Below, in pieces: positions 42,505 to 55,000 of a stretch of DNA of 64,000 nt. The translations under genes and the position numbers were made by a program. The notes under the pieces were generated by a model. That model made no database searches. It was not told the origin of the DNA and was given only the letters and a program-made list of their open reading frames with translations. Each line of letters opens with the position of its first letter. The first letter of the stretch is position 1. The stretch covers positions 38,059,414 to 38,123,413 of the forward strand of contig JAUPFN010000007.1 in the NCBI GenBank assembly GCA_036924255.1, given 5' to 3'. This stretch comes from Apodemia mormo. Taxonomy: Eukaryota; Arthropoda; Insecta; Lepidoptera; Riodinidae.

Positions 42505-43127
42505 GTGGCGTCACTATCTGTCTCGCTCGCTCATGGCAAACATGTCCACTATCCATATCTCTCATCATTTTACCGTAAAATAAAAACCTACCAAGGGCAT
42601 GTGCGAATAAAAAACATTTTAACTGAGTAAAATGGGTTAGCAAAAATCGAGTTACTTGAGGTTTTTATTTTTTACTCGTTTTTTTTAGTATGAAACTAAC
42701 AAGTATTGTACCATTTTACAATCCTGATTAAATGCGCCAACTCTTAATGGCACTTGCCAAGGCACTCTAGTACATTTTTTTTAAAGGAGGGTGTTTCAAA
42801 GTCGACAAAGTTTGAAAATTTTAAATTCATAGTTTAACAAATAGTCTAAATTCTAGGAAACTTGGGGTAATTGTGTCATTATTTTAGACTGTGATTCTCG
42901 AGATGTTATTTATGGTTACGGTTCCAAAGTTTAAATGAACAAAAATAATAAAAATTAACCACAATAACCGAAAAATGGTACAGTTAGACCAAATTTCTAG
43001 GTTTTTCTTAAAATGCCCATAATTTTCAAACTGCATGGGATAGATTTTTTTTCTGATTTTTCTCGTGATGGTTATGATCTATCCTGTCACCTCGTTTCGG
43101 CTTGACGTTGAGTTCTGGGACATCCTG
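42505..43127. repeat. Right terminal inverted repeat
   Basis: About 623 bp, complement of 40330-40954. Confidence 0.9.
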
Positions 43128-43270
43128 TATATTTGAGGTAGAACAAAAAAGTATTTTAATTATTTTATTTAGTACCTACCTAGTTAGAATGTAGTTTGGA
43201 CGTGTTATATCAAAGAAAATAATACATAGGTACCTGCTCTCTCGTCTCTATAGAGTTTTATATTTATTAC

Positions 43271-43422
43271 AGGTAGCAAAGATTTCTCTTTGCTACCTAT
43301 AAACGTAGACGTTAGTACGACGTACGAGTAGTTAGACGTTAAACGTAAACGTAGACGTAGACGATTTTATAGGCACTCTTTCGAGTGCCTATAAAATCGT
43401 CAATCACTACGTTTATAGGTAG
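43271..43422. repeat. Nested hairpin block with ACGT cores, upstream of calreticulin
   Basis: Hairpin 1: AGGTAGCAAAGA 43271-43282 with its complement 43287-43298, loop TTTC. Hairpin 2: 19-bp arms 43360-43378 / 43383-43401, loop TTTC. An outer 16-bp pair, CTACCTATAAACGTAG 43293-43308 with 43407-43422, encloses hairpin 2. The interval and its flank to 43440 contain nine ACGT cores. Confidence 0.9.
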
Positions 43423-43707
43423 GTACTAGGTAGGTACGTCTTCACTGTTGAAGACTCCGAAGTTATATTAGGCCTATATAATACTAAATAAAAGTAGCCA
43501 ATAAAAATAATCATTAGATTAGACACATACGTCAGGAAATATTTTGACTGTTATAATATAAATGTACGTAATATTTAAATAGTTCTGTAATTTAATTATC
43601 TATGTACATTAAACATTTATCAAAACCACATATTTTCTTGTATGCCTCTCATTCTGTCGACCAAAAAAACATATTCATATCTCTTTTCGCTGTCATGTGA
43701 AGATACG

Positions 43708-43721
43708 ATTGGTTGTCGTGG
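43708..43721 (-). promoter_or_regulatory. Possible ER-stress-type element (CCACG-N4-CCAAT)
   Basis: The minus strand reads CCACGACAACCAAT. Classical ERSE is CCAAT-N9-CCACG and ERSE-II is ATTGG-N-CCACG, so this has both half-sites with non-standard spacing, 550 bp upstream of the calreticulin start. Weak. Confidence 0.3.
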
Positions 43722-44215
43722 CTTTTATGTGAAAATGAATATTCTGGATCAATGACCTGGCGAGGCCAAAAACATAATTTGAGAAAAAGAAAAGTCTTTT
43801 TTTTTCGCAAAAATGAATTGTTTAAGAATAGTATTTTGATAATGTTTTAAAGCTCGTTGTTTTTATTTATCTTTTTTGTAAAAAATAGTGACAAAATTAA
43901 AAAACGTTTCAAAGTATGGTATTTGAAATTTCGCGCTATTTTACGAATTTGAATGCAGCGTTGTGTTCAATTTCTATTTGCTATTATTAACCAATGAGAG
44001 CTTTCCATCTGTCTGCGTAACTTAACATCATTTATGACGCTCTGAATGTACTTATCTTTGTCTAACACACAAGTACTTGATAGTTTTATGCTTGTCACTC
44101 ATGTCGTAATAATGTTTTACTAATAGTGCTATCCTTCTTATTTAAATGGCATTTACATGTGAGTAAGAGGAAAAGGAGACTCTATGCAATTGAATAATAG
44201 TGGATACGCTAATTT

Positions 44216-44233
44216 CCACGACTTATTTCGTGG
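44216..44233. promoter_or_regulatory. CCACGA..TCGTGG inverted repeat near the calreticulin start
   Basis: CCACGA 44216-44221 and TCGTGG 44228-44233, six bases apart, 36 bases before the ATG. CCACG is the ATF6/XBP1 half-site; it could equally be a leader hairpin. Confidence 0.35.
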
Positions 44234-44268
44234 CTAATCTTTTGCCGGTGCGGGAGTGTTCGTGCAAA

Positions 44269-47200
44269 ATGAAGTCTCTAGTTTTATTTTTTGCCAGTTT
44301 GCTGGCATTATATTCAGTAAATTGTGAAGTGTATTTCGAAGAAAAGTTCCCAGATGGTAAGAGATTATTTACATGTCAAGCTAATGTACGGTTTCATATA
44401 TATTTTATCGATTCTTAGAAAGCCGGTTTTTGTTATCCTTTTGCAATTTCTAAAATCTAAATGAGATTATTGTATTTACAGATTCATGGGAATCTAATTG
44501 GGTATATAGTGAACATCCAGGCAAGGAATTCGGTAAATTCAAGTTAACTGCTGGAAAGTTCTACAATGATCCTGAGGAAGATAAAGGTACGTTTACACGG
44601 CATACTTTAATTAAAGTAACATTTCTTATTTGCCAGTGAGCAGTGACGACCTTGATGCTCTAGTGGATAGCTTCTTTGACTACAACACTGCGAGGTTTAT
44701 GTGGTGAATAAATATGGTACCTATATGTCACAGCGTATGATGGTCTTACGTTTCGGACAGCAGTATGCCGTTGTCTCAGTGATCGTAATAAATGAGCGAT
44801 AGACATGCCGACATGCAACTGTCTTCCAATTTGCCAGCCAATAAAACTAGCGAACTGTAACAGACGCAAATAAATATTTGCATAATGTTAATCATAATAG
44901 TTCAATAAATTTATTTTTTTTATTTTTCCACTATCTTGCAAGAAAATTGGTGTGAAAATATTTTCCGGTTTTAACATTTGCTCATCTTGTTTGTTTTTGT
45001 AGGTTTACAAACCTCGGAAGATGCAAGATTCTATGCTCTGTCTCGCAAATTCAAGCCATTCTCAAATGAAGGCAAGCCACTAGTTGTACAATTCTCCGTA
45101 AAACATGAACAAGACATTGACTGTGGGGGTGGTTACCTCAAGGTCTTTGACTGCAAACTAGATCAGAAAGATATGCACGGAGAGACTCCCTATGAAATTA
45201 TGTTTGGACCTGATATTTGCGGTCCTGGCACAAAGAAAGTAAGTTGTCAAAATATTAGTTAATGTGTAAAGACATCTATAATTTAGAGAACATGTGTATG
45301 TTAGAACTTTCAATATTCCAGCACAATGTTTAATAATTGTATATTTACATACCTGTACTAATTCATTAGCTAAGCTTTTTGATATGGGATGCTAGAAACA
45401 ATTGGGTATGATTTTCAAACATTTGTGTATGATTTTTAAACATTTTCTATTTCGTAAATTGCAATTTTGTCAAGACGACAGTAATGAACATAACAAAAAA
45501 GATTGTTCAATCAGACATTCAAAAGCTTAGTGTGAGTTATATGTTAGTAAATTATATTATCAATGGTTACAGCAATACTCTCCATTGAAGACCATTTAAT
45601 TTAGGGTGGTTTTGAAAATTTTCAAATACCTTTTCCATTAGGAAACAAAAGTCTTGTGAGTAATATGTTATGATTTTGTCAGGTATAACAACAACCAGCG
45701 GTTTTTATCATGAAGTTTGCACATACATAATATATTGTGGCAAATAATTTTTATTTATTTAAAGTATATTTATATATTAATAACAATTGTATATTGCATA
45801 ATTATATACATACATTTAGTACAGGGCTGTCCAAGGCAGATACAATTCTGGTCTAATATGAATTACCAAAGCAATTGGAGGTCTGCAAAAATAACTCAAT
45901 TACTTTTCAAATAGGAAAACATACAAATGCAGTTAAGGAAAATTATTAAATAAAACATAATACTGTAAAACGCGAGCTTTTCTTGTAGTGAGATTTCTTT
46001 AATCTTACGCGTGCACGCACAAAGAAGACAGTAAATTTTTAAGTATGAATTAAAAACATATTGCGAGTCACACAATTACAAGCTGCATGAGGCCTGCGGG
46101 ACTTGCGTTGGACAGCTCTGATTTAGTATATAATTTTTCTAATTTTCATATACCCCCATGCTACACACTAACTCATTTTTTGTCTTAGTCATCAAACACT
46201 TGCTGTCAAAATGCATTTAAGAGAGATTGATCATTTTGATGGTCTCCCCTGGGGACCCTGACAAATCATATAACATTTCTGATTGGACAATAATGTTTTT
46301 ATCTTCCTTATGCTGAGGCCACATTTGCGTCTATTGATACAAAGCTTTGTCCAATGACATGATAAATGCAGATGTGACTGGCTATTATTGGCTATTTTTG
46401 CACACATTCAGGACTGTGTGAGCATTAGTGCTCATATAACTTTAGTATATATACTATTGTAATCGATTGGCAGACAAAAATAATTACTAGTTACCAGCAC
46501 CAATTATAACTTTACCAGTCCAAATCGAAATAACAAAAAACATTAAAATCAGTCAAAGCATTTATGATCAAAAGAATCAGTAACACACAATCTATTACAA
46601 ACTGAACTAGTGGAGATGAATATTTATCGGGATTCACATTAAAATATGAAGTAATCAAGCAACAATTACACTTAGATCCTACTATTACCTAATTTTTATT
46701 TTGTAACATCTGGATTTCTAGTTAATTATACATTTGTAAATATTCCACTAATTGATTAATAAACAGTAGCTCATTGGCAATTTTGACTTGCCTGCAACTG
46801 CATGTGTTTGTCCTGTTACAGGCAAATTGTTGTAACTTACTTGTGCACAACAATAATGATATGTTTCATTTCTGTCTTAGAAGCTGGCAATTTTGACTTA
46901 CTTGTAACTGCATGGTAACTTTGATCCTTTCATGAAAATAGACTTCCAGGCAGCTTCTAAGATAGAAGTGAAACATGTCATTACAGTTGTGCATAAGTAA
47001 GTTACAACAACTTGCCTGGGTACCATGCCATGGGCAATATGGTTTATTTCCATCAACATAATGTTGGTACTTCTCACTGTTCTATTCAAGCTTGGAGGAT
47101 TTGGTAGTCATTATATTAAAACATGTGGTTTGATATTCTTACCATGAAATTTACATGTGATTATTTCTCAAGAATTTATTACCAGGAGACTCACAGAGTT

Positions 47201-50200
47201 TAAATAAATAAATATCTTCAAACTGCTTACCTTGCAGCAGACTGAACCAAGCATCAGAAATGCTCTTGGTTTATCATAATTTGCTGGTTTTTTTGCTAAG
47301 CAAGATGCATGATGATCACCATTGTTGCAACTGTAATGCCGCTATGAAGAAGTTTTCCCACATCTTCCAGTGTTGGTCAGGGCCCCTTTACTGGAATAGC
47401 CCATCTACCTATTTGCCAGCAGTTCATAAGAGGTGAAATATTGGCCATGCGAGTCACTAGAATTGTAGCTACTAGGTGATGGAGTTCTGCATAATCTCAT
47501 CCGGGTTAGATTATGCTGCTTTGCCTGTTACTGCCATGCATTAGCATCAGTACTTATCCTTATCATGTCCTTTCTGGTTTGGATGATAAGCTAGCCAGCC
47601 AGTAACCTTATGCTTTGGGCATTAAGAACTTGCCATGATGATAGCAATTCAACATTAATATCTCAAGTGTCCGTAGGTGATGGTATGTCTCTTTTCATCA
47701 GGAGAACCATTTACTTGTTTGCTATCTTATAAAAAAAAATCTAAATAAAAAATGACTAATAGTATTTTTACAAACACAGAACTCAGGACAAAAGTGTATA
47801 ATTATAAATCTCATTATGATTTTTATCAAATAATTTATATGTATAGTAGGAAAAATATCTATCATACAAGGCCATCATTAGGTGTAATTTACTCAAACCA
47901 AACATGCAACATTTAACACTCGTCCTGTATATTGCATTATTGTATTTCAGGCATGTAATTATTAATCTATTTATTTCCACCGAACTGATTACAATGCCAA
48001 TAAAATCTTTATCAATTGGAATTTGGTTATAACTGATAACTTCTCAATTTAGAACTCGGATTTGTGTGCAACCTATTTCAGTTAAATATTATTTGTTTTT
48101 TAATTTATTTTTAGAGATTGACAATAAAATATTTTCTTATTTGGACTAATGGTAACTAATGTTGCACAATTGATTAAAATCATGTATACATACATATACA
48201 CAATGTATACATATACACAGTGCTTCATATTTAAGACAAAAGCTGGAATACCTCAACAATTAATAAAATATAAATTAAGCGGTAAAAATAAATATTCTTT
48301 GATTTAACCGTAAATTTAGCTGTATCAATGACGTCTCAAAATTATGTCACCCTACATGTCAATGAACCTGAACGAATGCGCATTAGGTCTTATAGGTCTG
48401 ACCTTATAGGTCTGATTAAATATGTAATAATATTTCCCATAATGACTGACTATATGATTATGACTTAATAAATCCGATTTTTACGCATCACACTTTCATA
48501 CAAAAATAAAAATATTTAAATGCAATGCTTTAAATGCTTCTGACTATGCATAATAAAAAAAAAACTTCAAGCAACAGTGCGAGTTGAGCATGGTATACAT
48601 TCCTATGACAAAATAAAAAATTAAAATGTGTTCGAGAGTAAGTACAATGAAATCTGGAAAGTATGTTGGTAAATTTTTTACATCTGGTAAAAAGCCAAGA
48701 ACTAAAATTGTTTATGATTTTAGTAATATGCCCTTGGAGGTTGTTAATATTTAACCAATAACCCTATATAATCATTTGACATTGATAAAATATTTTCTCA
48801 TGTGCAAAATATTGCATTTGATATCCTAAGAAGGCTCAAAAACATGGTCTAGCATGGCAAATCTAAATTACATCTCCTTTCTCAGGTGCATGTCATCTTC
48901 AGCTACAAGGGCAAGAACCACCTCATCAAGAAGGACATCCGCTGCAAGGACGACGTTTACACTCACTTATACACCTTGATCGTCAAGCCTGACAACACAT
49001 ATGAGGTTCTCATCGACAATGAAAAGGTTGAGTCTGGCGAACTTGAAGCTGACTGGGATTTCCTCCCTCCTAAGAAGATTAAGGTAACTTCATTTTTAAA
49101 ATTTTTGAAGTTTAATTTACTACATGTAATACAGACACGCTAAAGGATTATTTAAACAGTTAAAATAGAGCATTTTAAAATACTGTATGTCCATAATCCC
49201 CAAAAATGAAGATAGATAGAACCCTGTGTTCCAGGCTTCCTTTGAAGATTAGACCAATTATCATTCTACCAGTCAGTTCGTAAGAGGTGTTCGAGTGGCT
49301 AAGCTATATAAACCTATTCCTACTGTCGTGTTTTGGTTTGGAGGGTAAGGTAGCCGGCATGTGGCATCAAGACCCCGCCATAAAGATGGCAATGCACTGT
49401 TAACATCTTAGTTGTCTACAGGCTATGGTTGTCTCTATCTAGAAAGTCATCTGTTTGTTTGCTATCTTATGCCATAAAAAAATATGCAACTCATCCACAA
49501 TTAAGCTATAGAAATTGTCCCATTATGCGACTTGTGGCTAGGGTGTCAGCAAATCTGGCATATATCTAGTTTCTAGCAAGTTATGTTTTCGTACATCTTC
49601 GATTGCCCAACCTGGAATTCGAACCAAGGACCTCATTTGTCAACTGGAGCTGATACTTGATCTCAATAATCAGAATATTGGGAACTGTGTCAATTTTAAT
49701 AAAACTTACAAGAGTATACTGAGCTAACATTGCATTTATTTATTACCGATGGAGCCTTATTATTAGCATTTTTATTTGAATTATTTTGAGGCAATATACT
49801 TTATAAAAGTGTGACAGAGTTCACATGACCCAAAATATTACTTTGTTTTTTTAGTCAGGATAAAAAAATCTATGTTCTTCCTGGTTAGTGTAGTTTTCTG
49901 ATGAGGAAATAATTTTTAAAACTAGTCCAGTAATTTTTGAATCTAAAAGGCATCTTCACGCCCGTATTCACAACAAATGCACCTACAATGAGCCGAATAT
50001 GCTTGGTCCCACAATGTGATAGGTGGCAAGCCTATTGTCAACCGGGCAGTTATCCAATCATGGACAACATTTTTTTATCAGGAAACTGATCAAATATATT
50101 TTGGAATTCCCCTGTCTGGGAATCAAACCTGCGATCTTATGTGGTCTGGATAGTCAACACTCACATTGGACCACTAGACCGCAGAGGATTTTAGAATCAT

Positions 50201-52019
50201 TACAAACACAAAAATACAGTTAATTTTTTTTCTATAATATCAGTATAGATCAACAAAGCTTAATTTATATTCCAGGACCCAGAAGCCAAGAAGCCCGAAG
50301 ACTGGGATGACCGTCCCACAATCCCAGACCCTGATGACAAGAAACCCGAAGACTGGGACAAGCCTGAGCACATTCCTGACCCCGATGCCACCAAGCCTGA
50401 AGACTGGGATGATGAGATGGATGGGGAATGGGAGCCACCCATGATTGACAACCCCGACTACAAGGGTGTTTGGGCACCTAAACAGGTATGATAAACAGTT
50501 TTTACCTGACTGCACTTAAAGGGTAATCTATTTTAAGTGTATATATGAATATTTCTTTAGCACATTCTTTAGCTTAAATCAAGGATTTAAAACATTATTA
50601 GATAACAGAACTTATTTTATGATACTTAACATTATTACTGTAGTGATACCTCAAGAACAAAATTATTTTCCAACACTATATGTATCGCTACTCAAACAAA
50701 TAAAAAAAACAGTAGCAGTCGTGGGACTGCCGATAGAAGTGAAAATGGAACTATTAAGTTGAGAGTAATTAAAACTATATAACTATATAAAGCGTCCAAC
50801 GCGCACATAATACAGTCAGAAATAGTCGATGTAATAGTGTATACGTGTACACAGGCTACTGCGCGTGCGCTAGTCTGGCTCTCCATAGCTATAGATATAC
50901 TATTATCATTAGCATGTCGGTGACGCGAACCGAGGATTTTACCCTCTACCAAAACGCTCAACGCGCCTAAAGAAGTTTTCACTTCAAAAAAAACGAAATT
51001 GTTAACGTTAAATAATGTTACAATATCAATATGTATGCCCGTTACATGCTGTTTCATGATTGGTTTGCAACTAGCGTTAGAAGACCCACGTCTTCATACC
51101 ATATACCATAACTTTAATTCGTAGTGTATTACAAAGCGTAATGAATAATGTAATAAACAGTAACAAATTCTGTATCATTTGTGGATAACACTATGCTTGA
51201 AAATAACGTTATGTCATGCCGTGAGCAATAATGTTACCACATAACACCAATATTTAAATCCTTGGCTTAAATGCCTTGATAGATTTTAGGTTAAGATGTT
51301 ATTGGATTCATAGTAAGAGTATATGGTCACAGTCAGAATATCTGTTTTTAAAACAGTGATCGCCTGTGGCCGAAATTCGACCATAGATTAAACAGTAAAA
51401 TCACTTAAGTTTGACAACATACTTTAGCTGTAAAGAAAATAGTACTTACTAGCTGTTGCCCACGACTTGTCCGCGCGGACTTTGTTTACTCCACAATGCA
51501 CTTCCCCCGTAAGTGATAGCGTGATAATATGTAGCCTATATGTTGACCCGACCTATAAGCAATATTCATGCAGAATTTGAAGTAAATCCATGCAGTACTT
51601 TTTGAGTTTACCCGGACACACATACAGACAAACAGACAAAAATTCTAAAAACTATATTTTTGGCTTTGATATCGGTTGTAGATCACGCCCCAAGTATTCT
51701 TTTAAAAAAAATATTCAATGTACAGTTTTGACTTTGCTACGATTTTATTATATGTATAGATTAGTGTGTAATATCTAGTATGTCATATGAATGTAGTGTA
51801 GATGATTACTTTTATTAATCTAATATATTTATAGTGCATTTTATTTCAAAATATTAATATTCTGCAGTCCTCCGCAATGTAAATGTTTAAATGTGCCACA
51901 TTTCATACTCCACCGTTGGCGTAATTGCCAAAAAGGGGTTCAAAGATTTTCCTTCACATATTAATATATGTATAATTATTGTTTTATATTATGCACTTGT
52001 ACTGTTTCACAGTTCACAA

Positions 52020-52084
<65 letters not shown>

Positions 52085-55000
52085 CTGTTGCCAGCGACTT
52101 CGTCCGCGCGGACTTCGTTTACTCTGCACTGCTCCTCCCTCGTAGGTGATAGCGTGATAATATGTAGCCTATATGTTGACCCAACCTGTTAGTATTATTT
52201 ATGCAATATTTGTAGTAAATCCATGCAGTACTTTTTGAGCTTACCCCGGACATACATACAGACAAACAGACAAAAATTCTAAAAACTATATTTTTGGCTT
52301 CAATATCGATTGTAGATCACGCCCCAAGTATTCTTTTAAAAAAATATTCAATGTATAGTTTTGACTTTCCTACGATTTTATTATATGTATAGATGTGTGC
52401 AAAATTTAAAACAATAATTATGACGGAGTTTCACCAAGTGCCGACGATGGAAAATATAAAATATATGTATATATTAGTTGTTTGTATTGTTATTTTGTTA
52501 TTCATTTTCATTAATAAGTATTAGCTGGAGCACACAGTTCCCGCCCGCGAGGAGAATAACATGTCATTGATATAGTTTTTCATATAAATTTTCATCCCCT
52601 AATTTAGCCCTTAGGGTTTAATTTTCTTAAAGTTAGTCTATGTTTCATTAAAGAACTTTAACTATCTCTGTACAAAATTTCATCAAAGTCGGTTCAGTGG
52701 TTTAACATACGAAACTTCGCATTTATGTTACTTATCTGCGCACTGCAGCCTGCTGCATGATAAGTTTTTGGTGAAGGTGATCTTTCTCACAGGTGATCAA
52801 CTTATTTTTCCGGAGTAAAAAGTATCCTATGTGCTAGGCAAGGTCATTATCTGTATGTACGCCATATTTCATCCAAATCGGTTTGGCTGTTTTTGCGTGA
52901 GAGTAACAAACAAACATCCATCCATCCAAACTTACTTTCGCATTTATAATATTAAGTAAGATAGTAGGACTAGCTAACCCTCGCAGCTTCGTCCGCGAGT
53001 AGAGTAACAGATCGTCAATATTTTTCCCGTTGTTGCAAATTTTCATCTTCCATTTCAAAACCCTAAGGGTCGATTTCTGTAAAACAAGCGCATAATTTGA
53101 TCCTGGGTCTTCAACCATCTCCTTGCCAAATTTCATCCAAATCGTTCTATACTATTAATCGTCGGCACTTTGTGAAACTGCATTTTAATTATAAAAAACA
53201 CTTGTAGTGGTTTCACTACATTTATATTCTTCCAAATTATTTAAAGTCTACCGGTTTCGCTTATTAACTCATCTTCAGGACTTATAGCTAAACCCAGTTT
53301 AAGTTTAAAAAACGGAAAAGTTGACACAAAGTTGGCAGAACAACGTTTGCCGGGTCAGCTAGTCCATACTAATATTAGCCATACTAATATTATAAATGCG
53401 AAAGTCTGTCTGACTGTCTATCTGTCTGTTACGCTTTCACTGCTAAACCACTGGACCGATTTTCATGAAATTTGGCATGGATATAGTTGAAGATCCGGCG
53501 TCAAACAGGCTATTTTTTTTTTCAAAAATCAGTCCTTAGAGGGCTGAAATACGGGGATGAAATTTTTATTAAAAGCTATTTGGATGATTTACTAATATAC
53601 TCGCAGGCGAAGCTGCGCGGGTCAGCTAGTTAAATATAAAAATCAAACTTGTGTAAGTCAACGCGATCAAAAGATATTACTCTTTATGTCACATATTTTG
53701 CTATTTGTTTTACAATTTCAAAAGAGAATAAAAACCTATTGAGTGTTTCCTGTTGACCTAAAATGATGAAATTTTAGGTTTGTATGAAACCCTCGTTATG
53801 CGAGTCCAAATCGTAAGTCCTTTCATCGGATTTTTTCTTTCGGTGTCACTGGTGTACTTTTTATTTTATCAAAGTAAAAAAAGTAGTCAAGTAACCAGGC
53901 GTCTCGCGATGGTTTCGATTTATTTTGCACATAATTTTAAAGCGGCTTACAATTCGCGACACACTTGAAAGCATACGCGGCATACCGATTGAAAACTGGT
54001 GCTATAGATAATGGGTATCTAATTTAATTTGAACAGCCGCCTGCTTTTGATGTACTACGTACTAGAGAAGGTATGCTAAGTAGAAGTCGTGTTCCATTTC
54101 GTTAACAGACATTGCAGCGTTGAAACCAAAGTCATAATTGAGCAGCGCTGCAACATAGGGAGGGTCCCGTTTGGAGGGTAAGAAAGCCAGTAGACTTATG
54201 CATGTGGAATTGCATAAGTCTACTGGCTTTCCCGTCCGCCACTCGGATAGCAATGCACTATTAACATCTTTGGTGTATCTGTGGCGATGGTTTCTCTTTC
54301 CATCAGGAGACCCATCTGTTTTTTGCTATCTTATGATAAAATAGCAAAATCCGCCGCGAATTTCATGGCGCTTGTAGGCGTTTCATTTAACGAGCTATGA
54401 AGGTGCAGTCCATGGATTGCACTTTAATGGCTCACAAGTGGCGTGGCGCGAGCCTTGTCTAATTCGTTAGTACATAGAAGTCTTTGGTTTACTACGCGTA
54501 ATAATTAGCACCTTTCAAGTCGCGACGCATATGTGATTGTCACGGTTCATTGGCCCAATGTACCGTTACGTACACTTCGAACGTTAGACATCCTAAATTA
54601 ATAAACTATTACAGTTATTATTTCTGTAAATTTAACACGTAATACCATGAAACGTTCTGCATATTTTCGAAACCTCTTTTGTTATACATGCGGTAGCACG
54701 CGACGTCGTTTGCGCACAGTATTTTCGTTGCAAGCCACTTGGTAGAATACGAGAAACTGTTAACTTTTGTTCCTGCACCTATACTGTACCGTGTTCTAAG
54801 CAAATAAATTTCGTTTTATTTCAATCAACCGTTCGTTCATTAACTCTCAGATACAAGGACATTCGCCTCGCACTACTCCTTTGTGGAATCAATTACCCGC
54901 GGGGGTGTTTCCGAACGGATACGACTTGGGGACCTTCAAGAAACGAGCTTATTATTAAATTGCCGACAATGCAGCTGCAATACCCCCGGTATTGCGGATG

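Larger units (their letters stand above)
40330..43127 (+). mobile_element. Tc1/mariner-superfamily DD41D transposon with very long inverted repeats
   Basis: 2798 bp, ends CAGGGTGTCCCAG and CTGGGACATCCTG, TA duplication at 40328-40329 and 43128-43129. Inverted repeats of about 625 bp (40330-40954 and 42505-43127) are nearly identical. The transposase lies between. Second-to-third catalytic spacing is 41 residues, so it belongs with the DD41D (rosa/Visitor-like) group as I recall that literature. Confidence 0.88.
45239..48885 (+). other. Calreticulin intron 3
   Basis: GTAAGT donor, TTTCTCAG acceptor. Contains a hAT-like MITE (45822-46120), a foldback (46821-47016) and a SINE (47365-47740). The rest is AT-rich. 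AGGTCTTATAGGTCTGACC near 48385-48415 is a short duplicated phrase. Confidence 0.8.
49084..50275 (+). other. Calreticulin intron 4
   Basis: GTAACT donor, ATTCCAG acceptor. Holds a shortened SINE family A copy (49208-49488) and a tRNA-derived SINE (50005-50185). Confidence 0.8.

Noticed and set aside
50240..50515. Minus-strand frames opposite calreticulin exon 5
   Set aside because: Antisense of the repetitive P-domain coding sequence; no independent support.
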